64,000 nt of DNA from Aquincola tertiaricarbonis (GCF_000969605.1 NZ_JZUE01000006.1:222452-286451), one strand, 5' to 3'. Positions 24,353-32,787 are shown, counted from the first letter of the stretch. Notes: a model not told the origin generated them from the letters alone. Numbers and translations are program-made.

Positions 24353-25943
24353 CGAGCTGCGGTGCCAGCGTGAAGTGAAAGCGCGCGCCCTGCCCGGGCG
24401 CCGCCTGCGCATGGATGCGGCCACCGTGCCGCTGCACCACCCGGTGCACGATGGCCAGGCCGATGCCGGTGCCGGGGAAGTCCGAGGCCTTGTGCAGCCG
24501 CCGGAAGGGCTCGAACAGCTGGCCGGCCTGCGCCATGTCGAAGCCGGCACCGTTGTCCCACAGGCAGAACTCGGTGCCGCCGTTTGCGGCCGGCGCGGCC
24601 GAGAAGCCGATCACCGCGTCGGGCTGGCGGCTGCTGAACTTCCAGGCATTGGCCACCAGGTTGTCCAGCGCCAGCCGCAGCAGCGGCAGATCGGCCTGCG
24701 CCACCAGCGTGTCGTCGATCTCCAGCCGCACCTGGCGCTGTGGCTCGCGCTGCTGCAGCGTGGCCAGCATCTCGCGCACCAGCGCGCCGATGCGCACCGG
24801 CTGCAGCCGCAGGTCGCTGCGCTGTACCTTGGCCAGCGTCAGCATGTCGTCGATCAGCGTGTCCATGCGGCGCGCGGCCAGCGCGATGTGGCGCACGAAC
24901 TGCTCGGTCTGGCCGTGCAGCGGCGGCTCATGGTCCATCAGCAGCAGGTCGGCATACCCCTGCACCGCGCGCAGCGGCGCGCGCAGGTCGTGCGAGAGCG
25001 AATAGCTGAAGGCCTCCAGCTCGCGGTTGGCCTCGCGCAGCTCGCCGGTGCGCTGCTGCACCCGCTGCTCCAGGCCCTGCAGCAGCGCCACGTTCTCCAG
25101 CGCCAGCGAGGTGCTGTCGGCCAGCGCCTGCAGCAGCGCCACCTGGTCGTCGGTGGCTGCATGCTCGACCGACCAGTAGTTGCCGATGGCACCGATCGGC
25201 GCCTCGGCCCGGATGGGCACCATCACCAGGCTGCGCACGAAGGTGGGTGCGTAGGCGTCCTGCGGGATGCGCTCGTCCAGCCGCACGTCGGGCACCACCG
25301 CGGCCCGGCCCTGGCGCATGACCCAGCCGCTGATGCAGCTGTCCATGCCGAAGCGCCGGCCCTTCCACAGCGGGCCGATGGCGTCCTCGTCCACGTAGTG
25401 GCACAGCTCGCCCTCGCGCAGCACGAAGGTGGCGCCGTCGGCGCCGGTGAGCTGCCGCGCGCCGCGGCGCACCACCTGCACCACCGCCTCCACGCTGCGC
25501 GCCATCGACAGCTGCTTGACCAGGTCCACCAGCAGCGCGCGGGCCTCGGTCAGCGTGGCCAGTCGCTGGGTCTCGCGGGCGGCGTTCAGCCGCTGCAGCG
25601 CGCTGGGCAGGCGCCACAGCTCGTTCTTGGGCACGTAGTCGGTGGCGCCGGCGGCCAGGCAGTGCTCGCTCCAATAAGGATCGGTGCGGCCGCTGACGAA
25701 GATGAACGGAATGCCGGGCTGGCGCTGGCGCGCCAGTTCCATCGCCTGCAGGCCGGTGATGCCGGGCACCGAGTTGTCCGACACCACTGCGTCGAACCGG
25801 TGCTGGTCGATGGCGGCATGGAATTCCTCGGCATTGCCCACCTGGCACCACATGGGATGGCGGCCCAGGCGCGTCACCTCGCGGTGCACCAGGTCCGCAT
25901 CGAAGGGGTCGTCTTCCAGGTGAAGAATGCGCAGGTCGTGCAT
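24339..25943 (-). CDS. Hybrid sensor protein: receiver-GAF-histidine kinase
   Basis: 534 residues with no membrane segment, so cytoplasmic. Residues 1-120 are a receiver domain (LHLEDDPFDAD acidic pair, phosphoacceptor Asp56 in VVSDNSVPG, Lys in DYVPKNE). About 130-290 are a GAF domain (MDSCISGWVMRQGRAAVVPD). A short coiled coil leads to the HisKA domain with phosphorylated His318 in SYSLSHDLRAPLRAVQGYA. The ATPase domain carries N-box NLVANAWKFS, DNGAGFDM and GTGIGLAIV. Having the receiver at the N-terminus suggests it takes a phosphoryl group from another kinase or is reset by one. It is convergent with DUF2145 and downstream of the FliA-like sigma gene. Confidence 0.9.
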   Translation of the reverse strand: MHDLRILHLEDDPFDADLVHREVTRLGRHPMWCQVGNAEEFHAAIDQHRFDAVVSDNSVPGITGLQAMELARQRQPGIPFIFVSGRTDPYWSEHCLAAGATDYVPKNELWRLPSALQRLNAARETQRLATLTEARALLVDLVKQLSMARSVEAVVQVVRRGARQLTGADGATFVLREGELCHYVDEDAIGPLWKGRRFGMDSCISGWVMRQGRAAVVPDVRLDERIPQDAYAPTFVRSLVMVPIRAEAPIGAIGNYWSVEHAATDDQVALLQALADSTSLALENVALLQGLEQRVQQRTGELREANRELEAFSYSLSHDLRAPLRAVQGYADLLLMDHEPPLHGQTEQFVRHIALAARRMDTLIDDMLTLAKVQRSDLRLQPVRIGALVREMLATLQQREPQRQVRLEIDDTLVAQADLPLLRLALDNLVANAWKFSSRQPDAVIGFSAAPAANGGTEFCLWDNGAGFDMAQAGQLFEPFRRLHKASDFPGTGIGLAIVHRVVQRHGGRIHAQAAPGQGARFHFTLAPQLVSPA

Positions 25944-26046
25944 GGGTACGGCTCCATCCCATGGGGGCGGCCACCCCCTTTGCGCACCATGTTAGCGGTC
26001 ACCGACTACACCGCCCGTGACAGCCGTCGCAAAGCCCCGGTCGGCT

Positions 26047-27048
26047 TCAGCCCCAGCGGGTGCCGGTACGCACGACGATGCGCTCGTCCTCGCCCGGGCC
26101 GTGGAAGCGGCGGTCGGGTGCGGTGAGGACGTCCTCCAGCATCCGGCCCCAATGGGCCTGGCCGCAGGCCTGGCGCCGCAGCGCCGCCTCGCGCTGCTGC
26201 ACCAGGTGGTCGAAGCGCTCGCCGGTGTCGGCGCCCACGCGGTCCACCGCCCGCACCGGGCTGTTGCCCATGTGCATGGCGATGCGCCGGCACACGGCTG
26301 CATAGCGCTGCGCAATGCGCGACACGCTCAGGCTGAGCGAATCGGCCAGCTGCACCGGCGTCATGCCCACGCCCAGGTAGGCGTCGATCACCTGGCGGTC
26401 GGTCTCGGGCAGCTTGGCGAAGAAGCGCTCCAGCCGGCGCAGCAGCAGGCCGGTGTCCACCCGCGCCTCCACCTCGTCCTGCGGCGTGGCGGGCTCGCGC
26501 GCGGCCAGGTGGCCGGCCTCGTCGTCGTCGGTGCGCGCGGGCAGCTGCTCGGGGCGCGCGCGGTGGGCCGCATGCTCCAGCGCGGCCACCTCGTCGATGC
26601 TGATGCCGCAGGCCTGGCTCAGGTCGGCCAGGCTGGGGCTGCGGCCGTGCAGGGTGCACCAGCGCTCGCGCGCGATCTCCAGCACCTTGATGCGGCGGCG
26701 CTCGGCGCGCGGCAGCACGTCCATGCCACGCAACTCGTCCAGCATCGCGCCGCGCACCCGGGCGCGGGCATAGCGCACGAAGGCCTGGCGGGCCTCCTCG
26801 CTGTCATGGTCGCCTTCATAGCGGAATGCCAGGGCGGACTGGGCCACGGCGATCAGGCCCACCTGGATCAGGTCGGCGCGCTCCACGTTGGAAGGCAGCT
26901 TGCGGGCCAGCAGGCTGGCTTCCTGGCGCACCCAGGAGGTGTTCCGCGCGATCAATGCGGAACTGAGGCCATCCATCGACATCAAGCGGCCATCGCGCGC
27001 AGCCGTGCAGGCGGCGCCGGATGGCAGGTGCTGTTCGAAGTTCAGCAA
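26047..27048 (-). CDS. FliA-like alternative sigma factor with extended C-terminus
   Basis: 333 residues from TTG 27048 (GAGGG at 27060-27056 is eight bases upstream). Region 2 is about 38-110 (LARKLPSNVERADLIQVGL then FVRYARARVRGAMLDELRG), the arrangement of sigma-28/FliA. Region 3 follows (RSPSLADLSQACGISIDEV), then a 35-residue acidic linker. Region 4 is about 205-260 (FFAKLPETDRQVIDAYLG, TPVQLADSLSLSVSRIAQRY). About 70 residues extend past region 4, making the protein longer than the about 240-residue FliA. No flagellar gene is in the window. Its promoter region holds two dyads at 27207-27242. It directs RNA polymerase to an unknown set of genes. Confidence 0.85.
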   Translation of the reverse strand: MLNFEQHLPSGAACTAARDGRLMSMDGLSSALIARNTSWVRQEASLLARKLPSNVERADLIQVGLIAVAQSALAFRYEGDHDSEEARQAFVRYARARVRGAMLDELRGMDVLPRAERRRIKVLEIARERWCTLHGRSPSLADLSQACGISIDEVAALEHAAHRARPEQLPARTDDDEAGHLAAREPATPQDEVEARVDTGLLLRRLERFFAKLPETDRQVIDAYLGVGMTPVQLADSLSLSVSRIAQRYAAVCRRIAMHMGNSPVRAVDRVGADTGERFDHLVQQREAALRRQACGQAHWGRMLEDVLTAPDRRFHGPGEDERIVVRTGTRWG

Positions 27049-27206
27049 AGGAAATCCCTCTTGTCAGAATGTTTTGCGGCAATATGTGCCTACGTTAAGG
27101 CAAATAATCACCATTCGTGTGACGAAACGCACACGGAAACATCTCGAGGGTGGTAACAGCGGGGGGCGGTTCTTTGCGCAGCGGGTCGTCTACCGCTGCG
27201 AACGGT

Positions 27207-27242
27207 GTGTAACTGGCATCAAGTTACACCTCGCTGCAGCGA
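27207..27242. promoter_or_regulatory. Inverted repeat plus palindrome upstream of the sigma factor gene
   Basis: GTGTAACT (27207-27214) and AGTTACAC (27222-27229) form perfect eight-base arms with a seven-base spacer. One base further, TCGCTGCAGCGA (27231-27242) is a perfect 12-base palindrome. They lie about 160-195 bases upstream of the TTG start at 27048 and 67 bases after the diguanylate cyclase stop at 27309. They could be an operator for the sigma gene or a processing/termination structure for the cyclase message. Confidence 0.45.
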
Positions 27243-27308
27243 AGCAAGAGTCGTGCGATGCAACTGGCAGGACGCGCGGCAAGAGCACCCGCCGTGCCTG
27301 CCCAAATT

Positions 27309-28889
27309 TCAAGCCCGCGCGGCCCAGCGCCGCTTGCCTGCACGCTTGGCCTCGTACAGCGCCTCGTCGGCCCGCCGCATCAGGTCGGCCACGGTGGCGC
27401 CCGCGGCCGGCGCCACCGCGATGCCCACGCTGGCCGATACCGGCTGGCGCACACCGGGATAGGGGTCGGACAGCGCCCGCACCAGCTTTTCGGCCACGAT
27501 GGCGGCGCCGTCGGGCGTGCTGTCGCTCAGCAGCACCACGAACTCGTCGCCGCCCAGGCGGGCCGGCACGTCGGCCGAGCGCAGGCTGGCGACGATGCGC
27601 TGGGCCGCCATCTTCAGCACCTGGTCGCCCACCGCATGGCCGTGGTGGTCGTTCACCGCCTTGAAGCCGTCCAGGTCCAGTGCCATCAGCACGCGGCGGT
27701 GGCCGTTGCGCTGGTCGTCGATCAGCTGGCGGTGGGCCAGGGCCTCGAACAGCAGCCGGTTGCTCAGGCCGGTCAGGGCATCGGTGTGGGCCAGATGCTG
27801 GGCATGGGCCAGCATGCGCGACGCCTGTTCCAGCACCTGGCCGACCGCGTCCGCCTCCTTCAGGCCGGTGCGCGGCGCGGCCACCAGCTCGCCTCGGCCC
27901 AGCGCCATCGCCGGGCCGATCAGGCCCTGCACCGACTGCGTCAGCCGCCGCGCCCAGCGCAGCGCCACGCCCATGCCCACCGCCATGGCGCCGGCCACGC
28001 CCAGCGCGGCAATGGCCAGCGAGCGGTGCAGCTGCCGCATCACTTCCGACTGCGGCGCGCCCACGGCCACGCTCCAGTCGGACACGCTGGAGCGGGTAAA
28101 GGCCGTGACCACGTCGAAGCCTTCGCGGGTGCGGGTGTCGAACACACCTTCGCGGCGGCTGCCGATGGCCTCCACCAGCGCGGGCTGGGCCGGCGTGCCG
28201 ACGAAGCGCGCGTTGTCCAGCGAGCGGGCAATGATGGTGCCCTGGCCGTCGACCACCGCGGCCACCCAGTTCTCCGGCAGTGCATGGCGGCGCAGCAGCC
28301 CCGCCACCCGCGCCGGCGACAGGCCCACCGCCAGCGCCTGGGCCACCTTGCCGTCGCGCCAGACGGGCACCGCCACGCTGATGGTGCTTTCCTTGAACAG
28401 GCCGTTGCCCAGCAGGCCGGTGACGGTCATCTCGCCGCGGTCGAACACCCGGGCCAGTTCGGGCCGCGGGCCGGCCCCCGGCAGTGGCGTGCCGAAGGCA
28501 TGCAGGGTGTTCAGCAACTGGCGGCCGTCGCGGCCGACCAGCACGAAGTTGTCCACCAAGCCCACCGCCAGCGCCTGGCTGGCCCGCTGGTGGAAGTCGG
28601 CCAGGTGGCCGCTGGCCAGTTCGCTGGAGGTGGCCAGGGCCTCCAGCGTGGCGCCGATGCGCGCCAGCTCACGGTCGATCTCGCCGGCCGCGCCCTGGGC
28701 CAGCAGCAGTTCCTCCCGGTACAGCTTCTCGCGCTGCAGCCGGTAGTCCTCGAACAGGAGGGCGCCCGCGGCGATGGCCGCGGGCAGCACGCAGGCAGCC
28801 ACCAGGGCGGCCAGCATGGCCCGCACCGACCAGGCCCGCGGGCCCGCCGTCGCGGCGGCGTCGCCCCCAGCACCCGTCCACTCAGCCAC
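27309..28889 (-). CDS. Membrane sensor diguanylate cyclase (dCACHE-GGDEF)
   Basis: 526 residues from GTG 28889. A membrane helix (about 23-45) is followed by a periplasmic sensor region of the double-Cache type (about 50-310) and a second helix (SLAIAALGVAGAMAVGMGVA). The C-terminal GGDEF domain (about 370-520) carries the intact active motif RLGGDEFVVLL (GGDEF about 445-449). An RxxD (RSAD) lies five residues before it, so the product-inhibition I-site is present. It should make cyclic di-GMP from two GTP in response to a periplasmic ligand. No EAL domain is fused. The 3' neighbour on the strand is the FliA-like sigma factor, 260 bases on. Confidence 0.92.
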   Translation of the reverse strand: MAEWTGAGGDAAATAGPRAWSVRAMLAALVAACVLPAAIAAGALLFEDYRLQREKLYREELLLAQGAAGEIDRELARIGATLEALATSSELASGHLADFHQRASQALAVGLVDNFVLVGRDGRQLLNTLHAFGTPLPGAGPRPELARVFDRGEMTVTGLLGNGLFKESTISVAVPVWRDGKVAQALAVGLSPARVAGLLRRHALPENWVAAVVDGQGTIIARSLDNARFVGTPAQPALVEAIGSRREGVFDTRTREGFDVVTAFTRSSVSDWSVAVGAPQSEVMRQLHRSLAIAALGVAGAMAVGMGVALRWARRLTQSVQGLIGPAMALGRGELVAAPRTGLKEADAVGQVLEQASRMLAHAQHLAHTDALTGLSNRLLFEALAHRQLIDDQRNGHRRVLMALDLDGFKAVNDHHGHAVGDQVLKMAAQRIVASLRSADVPARLGGDEFVVLLSDSTPDGAAIVAEKLVRALSDPYPGVRQPVSASVGIAVAPAAGATVADLMRRADEALYEAKRAGKRRWAARA

Positions 28890-29067
28890 GCTCGAACTTC
28901 CGCATTGGCGCTCCCGCGATGTTTGTGCTTTGCAGGCTATTGTCCGCCTCGCGGGCGCACAACGGCCTGCACCTGCTGCACACGCAGGGCCGCATCGGCG
29001 CGCAGCCGCGCTTGTCCTACAGCCGGCACGCCCGCCCGCTGTTAGCGTTCCGGCCAAAGGAGTACGC

Positions 29068-29298
29068 ATGGAACTACCCAACCACGACCTCGGTGAACTC
29101 TTCAGCCAGCTGGGCCTGCCCAGCAGCACGCAGGAGATCGAGCAGTTCATCGCCACCCACCGGCCGCTGCCGCCGGACATGCTGCTGGGCGATGCGCCGT
29201 TCTGGTCGCCGGCGCAATCCCAGTTCCTCAAGGAGGAGTGGCGCGAGGACGCCGACTGGGCGCCGATGGTGGACCAGCTGAACCTGCGGCTGCGTTGA
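29068..29298 (+). CDS. DUF2789 family small protein
   Basis: 76 residues. LGELFSQLGLPSSTQEIEQF, the central DAPFWSPAQSQFLKEEW and the ending WAPMVDQLNLRLR match the DUF2789 family, small acidic cytoplasmic proteins of unknown role. AAAGGAG at 29056-29062 fixes ATG 29068. Its TGA overlaps the TTG start of the TPR methyltransferase, so the two are coupled. Confidence 0.85.
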   Translation: MELPNHDLGELFSQLGLPSSTQEIEQFIATHRPLPPDMLLGDAPFWSPAQSQFLKEEWREDADWAPMVDQLNLRLR

Positions 29299-30674
29299 AC
29301 ACGCCGGCCGCAGGCACGCCCGCCGCGCTGGAGGCCGCGCGCGGCCTGTTCCTGGAGGGCGTGGCCCGGTTCGAGGCCGGCCATGCGGCGGAGGCCGCCG
29401 AACGCTTCGAGGCGGCGCTGGCCCTGGCGCCGGGCCGGGTGTCGGTGCTCATCAACCTGGGCGCGGCACGGCTGAAGCTGGGCCAGCGCGAAGCCGCCCT
29501 TCAGGCGCTGGACACGGCCCTGGCCGCCGAGCCGCAGCATGCCGATGGCTGGACCCACCGCGGACTGGCGGCCGGCGAGCTGGGCCGGCATGCCGAGGCA
29601 CTGGGCAACTTCGAGCGGGCCCTGGCCCTGGACCCCGGCAGCGGTGTCGCGCAGTTCTACCGGGCGCTGTGCCTGGGCCACCTGCAGCGGCATGCCGAGG
29701 CACTGGCCGCGCTGGAGCGCCTGCTGCAGCACCAGCCGCAGCGCGCGCCGGCCTGGATGCTGCACGGCCAGACACTGCAGCAGCTGCAGCGCCATGCGGA
29801 AGCCCTGCCCTCCTACCGCCGGGCCGTGGCCGTCGACCCCACGCTGGGCGCGGCCTGGAGCCACCTGGGCCAGCTGCTGAAGGACCTGGGCCGGCGCGAC
29901 GAGGCCGCCGCCGCGCTGCGCCGCGCCATCGACGAAGGCGACGACGCCGACACCAACCGCTACTTCCTGGCCGCGCTGGGCGTCGAGGCCGCGCCGTCGG
30001 TGGCGCCCAGGGCCTATGTGCAGGCGCTGTTCGATGGTTATGCCGACGACTTCGAGCCGCACCTGGTGCAGGTGCTGCGCTACCGCGCGCACGAGGACGT
30101 GGCGGCCGACGCGCTGGCGGCCTGGCAGGCCGGCCAGCCCGCGGGCGCGGCGCCGGGCTGGGTGATCGACCTGGGCTGCGGCACCGGCCTGTGCGGCGCC
30201 CGGCTCAAGCCGCCGGCACAGCACCTGGAAGGCGTGGACCTGTCGCACACCATGGTCGAGGCGGCGCGCCGCCGCGGCGTGTACGACACCCTGGCGCAGG
30301 CCGACATCACCGAACACCTGCAGGCCGGCGCCCGGCACTTCGACATCGCGGTGGCGGCCGACACCTTCATCTACCTGGGCGACCTCGGCCCGGTGTTTGC
30401 CGGCGTTAGGCATGCGCTTCGGCCGGGCGGCGTGCTGGCGTTTTCGGCCGAGATCGCCGCGGCCCCGGAGGACGGCGCCGAACCGCCCGACTACCGGCTG
30501 GACAGCCACATGCGTTATGCCCACAGCGAGCCCTACCTGCGCCGGCTGGCCGCGGCGCACGGCTTTGCGGTGGTCAACCTGGTGCGGCGGGTGCTGCGCG
30601 AGGAACAGCGGCGGCCGGTGATGGGCTGGATCGTGGCGTTGCGAATAGAGATGGCAGCAAAGGCCGAGCAATAG
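29295..30674 (+). CDS. TPR-repeat protein with class I methyltransferase domain
   Basis: 459 residues from TTG 29295, overlapping the DUF2789 stop as TTGA. About residues 10-225 are five to six tetratricopeptide repeats (ARLKLGQREAALQALDTALA and HAEALGNFERALALDPGS are clear units). About 285-440 form a SAM-dependent methyltransferase: WVIDLGCGTGLCGARL is the SAM-binding motif I near 290-300, with LEGVDLSHTMVEAARRRG and FDIAVAADTFIYLGDL after it. The TPR part presumably recruits the methyl acceptor, which is unknown. The gene ends 50 bases before the DUF1444-like gene, in an unusually AT-rich stretch. Confidence 0.85.
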   Translation: MNTPAAGTPAALEAARGLFLEGVARFEAGHAAEAAERFEAALALAPGRVSVLINLGAARLKLGQREAALQALDTALAAEPQHADGWTHRGLAAGELGRHAEALGNFERALALDPGSGVAQFYRALCLGHLQRHAEALAALERLLQHQPQRAPAWMLHGQTLQQLQRHAEALPSYRRAVAVDPTLGAAWSHLGQLLKDLGRRDEAAAALRRAIDEGDDADTNRYFLAALGVEAAPSVAPRAYVQALFDGYADDFEPHLVQVLRYRAHEDVAADALAAWQAGQPAGAAPGWVIDLGCGTGLCGARLKPPAQHLEGVDLSHTMVEAARRRGVYDTLAQADITEHLQAGARHFDIAVAADTFIYLGDLGPVFAGVRHALRPGGVLAFSAEIAAAPEDGAEPPDYRLDSHMRYAHSEPYLRRLAAAHGFAVVNLVRRVLREEQRRPVMGWIVALRIEMAAKAEQ

Positions 30675-30680
30675 TCAACG

Positions 30681-30721
30681 AATTGCAATTCGAATTGAGA
30701 CCTCGCAATTCCGAAATTGCA
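30681..30721. promoter_or_regulatory. AT-rich double dyad, candidate operator
   Basis: GAATTGCAATTC (30681-30692) is a perfect 12-base palindrome. GCAATT (30706-30711) and AATTGC (30716-30721) form a second dyad with a four-base spacer; both share the core ATTGC. The stretch is far richer in A and T than its surroundings and lies directly before ATG 30725. It suggests a protein-binding site or promoter for the downstream pair. Confidence 0.5.
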
Positions 30722-30724
30722 AAT

Positions 30725-31492
30725 ATGAAACTCATTGACCAACTCCTTCGCCGCGCCACCCCACAACGCCTCGTCAGCGACGCCACGCGCTGGCTGCAGC
30801 GACATGGCCTGACGCAGATAGAGGCCGACGAAACCCGCATGGAAGTGCGAGGGCAACGCCCCGATGGCACGCGCATCTCCACCAACCTCACGCGGCTGTG
30901 GGGCGAATGGCGCGTGGCACCGCGGCGCGAGCGCGACAGCCGGCTCGAACGCTTCCTGGGCGAACTCATGTCGCCTGCGCTGACGGCCCCTCGAGGCTAT
31001 GCAGCGGTGCGGCCACACCTGCTGCCGGTGGTGCGCACGCTGGAAGACGTCGAGGCTGCACGGCTGTCGGTGGCCAGGCTGGCGGACGGCGCCGACTTTG
31101 CGATGGCCTACCGCAGCTGGGTCGGCGACCTGGTGATCGCGCTGGTGGTGGACACGCCCGAATCGATGCTGCCGGTGCAGCAAAGCCAGCTGGACGGCTG
31201 GGGCGAAGGCTGGGACGACGCACTGAAGGACGCGATGGACAACCTGCGCGGCCTGCCGGCGCAGGTGCGCTGGGTGGCGCTGGCACCAGGCCTGTGGCGC
31301 GCCGAGTATGGCGACAGCTACGACAGCTCGCGCCTGCTGCTGCCCGAGCTCATCCAGCGCGCGCCGGCCGGCCAGCCGGTGGCGATGGTGCCGTTCCGGG
31401 ATGCGCTGCTGGTGACGTCGGCGGCCGACGAGCAGGGGCTCGACGCGATGCTGGCATGGGCCGTGGGCGGTCTGGACGGCACGGGTCGCTGA
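30725..31492 (+). CDS. DUF1444 (YtpQ)-like protein
   Basis: 255 residues, soluble, no signal peptide. The N-terminal half begins MKLIDQLLRRATPQRLVSDA. The middle and C-terminal parts (HLLPVVRTLEDVE, DLVIALVVDTPESMLPV, AMDNLRGLPAQVRWVAL, EYGDSYDSSRLLLPEL and VAMVPFRDALLVTSA) follow the order seen in DUF1444/YtpQ proteins, which have no assigned function. The match is by remembered pattern and is moderate. No ordinary Shine-Dalgarno is visible; the double dyad at 30681-30721 abuts the start. It is followed directly by the 163-residue gene. Confidence 0.6.
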   Translation: MKLIDQLLRRATPQRLVSDATRWLQRHGLTQIEADETRMEVRGQRPDGTRISTNLTRLWGEWRVAPRRERDSRLERFLGELMSPALTAPRGYAAVRPHLLPVVRTLEDVEAARLSVARLADGADFAMAYRSWVGDLVIALVVDTPESMLPVQQSQLDGWGEGWDDALKDAMDNLRGLPAQVRWVALAPGLWRAEYGDSYDSSRLLLPELIQRAPAGQPVAMVPFRDALLVTSAADEQGLDAMLAWAVGGLDGTGR

Positions 31493-31984
31493 TTGTCGCA
31501 ACAGCCGCTGGCGCTGCAGGGGCACGGCTGGGCAGCGCACGCGCTGTCGGGACGCGCCGCGGCGCTGCAGGCGCTGCTGTCAATGCGCCACCGCATGGCG
31601 GCCTATGCCAGCCAGCGTGATGCCCTGGTGGCGCTGCATGGCGAGTCGGTGTTCGTCGCCGCCTTCACTGCAGCCCAGGCGCAGGATGGCACGCTGATCA
31701 ACTACGCCGTCTGGCCCGAAGATTCGGACGCGCTGCTGCCCCAGTGCGACAACGTGGTGATGGCCTACCTGGTGGCAGGCGAGCAGTGCACCGCCGTGCT
31801 GCCGTGGGCGACGGTGCGGGCGCACTTCGGTGACCTGCTGGAGGCCACCTGCCATGTGCCGCCGCGGTGGCGGGCGCGGCGCTTCCCTGACCGCGCACGG
31901 CTGCAGCAGGCGTTGCAACAGGCAGGCCACGCAGCGCCGGTGACGGCCGCCGCTACGCCCCTCCCGCATGAATCTGCATGCTGA
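31493..31984 (+). CDS. Uncharacterised protein paired with the DUF1444-like gene
   Basis: 163 residues from a TTG that begins one base after the preceding TGA (31490-31492), so translation is likely by reinitiation. The sequence is soluble with no signal or membrane segment; central features are LVALHGESVFVAAFTAAQAQ, LINYAVWPEDSDALLPQCD and VMAYLVAGEQCTAVLPW. I do not recognise the family. Its last 32 bases overlap the 3' end of the IclR gene on the other strand. Close pairing with the DUF1444-like gene suggests a joint role, unknown at present. Confidence 0.55.
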   Translation: MSQQPLALQGHGWAAHALSGRAAALQALLSMRHRMAAYASQRDALVALHGESVFVAAFTAAQAQDGTLINYAVWPEDSDALLPQCDNVVMAYLVAGEQCTAVLPWATVRAHFGDLLEATCHVPPRWRARRFPDRARLQQALQQAGHAAPVTAAATPLPHESAC

Positions 31985-32759
31985 TCTGCGCGGCCGCCTC
32001 CACCAGCATCGGACCCATGCGCATCAGCACCTCGTGCGTCAGGTAGCTGGAGGGCCCGCCGATGGTCAGCGCCAGCGGCGGGCGGCCGTCGCCCACCTGC
32101 ACCGGCACGCCCACCGCGCTGATCTCGCGCTGCCAGTCCTGCTCGGACAGCACGTAGCCCCACCGCGCATGCTGCGCCAGCGCGGTGTCGATGGCCACGC
32201 GCTGGCGCGGCCATTGCCCGGCATCGGCCTGCTGCAGCAGTGCGCACACGGCGTCGCGCTCGGTGGCGGGCAGCGCGCACAACAGGGCCCGGCCCATGGC
32301 CGTGTCGGGCAGCGGCAGGCGGGCGCCCACGTCCAGCCCTAGCGTCAGCCGGCCGGCGCCGCGGCAGTGGGCCACGTACACCATCTGCAGCTCATGCCGC
32401 AGGCCCATCGACACGGCGGCCTCCACCCGGTCGGCGATGGCCTGCATCACCGGCCGTGCGATGCGGGCGATGTCGAAGTTGGACAGCATGCTGAAGCCCA
32501 GCGCCAGCACGCCGCCCGCCAGCGCGTATTGGCCGGCATCGGCCTGGTGGCGCAGGTAGCCCAGGTGCGTGAGCGTGAAGGTCAGGCGCGACACGGTGGC
32601 CTGCGGCAGGCCGGTGCGGCGGGCGATCTCCTGGTGTGACAGCCAGCGGTCCTGCGGGCGGAAGCAGCGCAGCACCTCCAGGCCGCGGGCCAGCGCAGTG
32701 ACATAGCGGCGGTCTTCCTCGGCGGGTGTGTCCTCAGGGGTGATGCGGCGTCGGCTCAT
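31953..32759 (-). CDS. IclR-family transcriptional regulator
   Basis: 268 residues. The N-terminal winged helix (about 20-75: LARGLEVLRCFRPQDRWLS then QEIARRTGLPQATVSRLTFT) binds DNA, and the rest is the IclR effector domain (TAMGRALLCALPATERDAV and SAVGVPVQVGDGRPPLAL). The branch resembles PcaR/PobR-like regulators of aromatic or organic-acid use. It is divergent from the exported DUF6351 gene. Two similar dyads (32771-32787 and 32906-32922) lie in the 223-base gap, one ten bases before its own start, which suggests autoregulation and control of the neighbour. Confidence 0.93.
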   Translation of the reverse strand: MSRRRITPEDTPAEEDRRYVTALARGLEVLRCFRPQDRWLSHQEIARRTGLPQATVSRLTFTLTHLGYLRHQADAGQYALAGGVLALGFSMLSNFDIARIARPVMQAIADRVEAAVSMGLRHELQMVYVAHCRGAGRLTLGLDVGARLPLPDTAMGRALLCALPATERDAVCALLQQADAGQWPRQRVAIDTALAQHARWGYVLSEQDWQREISAVGVPVQVGDGRPPLALTIGGPSSYLTHEVLMRMGPMLVEAAAQISMQIHAGGA

Positions 32760-32770
32760 GCCGGCATATT

Positions 32771-32787
32771 AGTCCGCATTGCGGAAT
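32771..32787. promoter_or_regulatory. Candidate IclR operator 1 (near the regulator start)
   Basis: AGTCCGCA-T-TGCGGAAT: a near-perfect dyad around the six-base arms TCCGCA/TGCGGA, with flanking TTA/TAA extending the symmetry to 32769-32789. It ends 12 bases before the IclR start codon, a position suited to self-repression. Confidence 0.6.

Noticed and set aside
26047..27048. Canonical flagellar sigma factor FliA
   Set aside because: No flagellar or chemotaxis genes nearby, and the protein is about 90 residues longer than FliA; called FliA-like only.
28774..29067. Upstream extension of the DUF2789 gene to 174 residues
   Set aside because: The extra part overlaps the diguanylate cyclase start region and lacks family character; AAAGGAG before 29068 decides the start.
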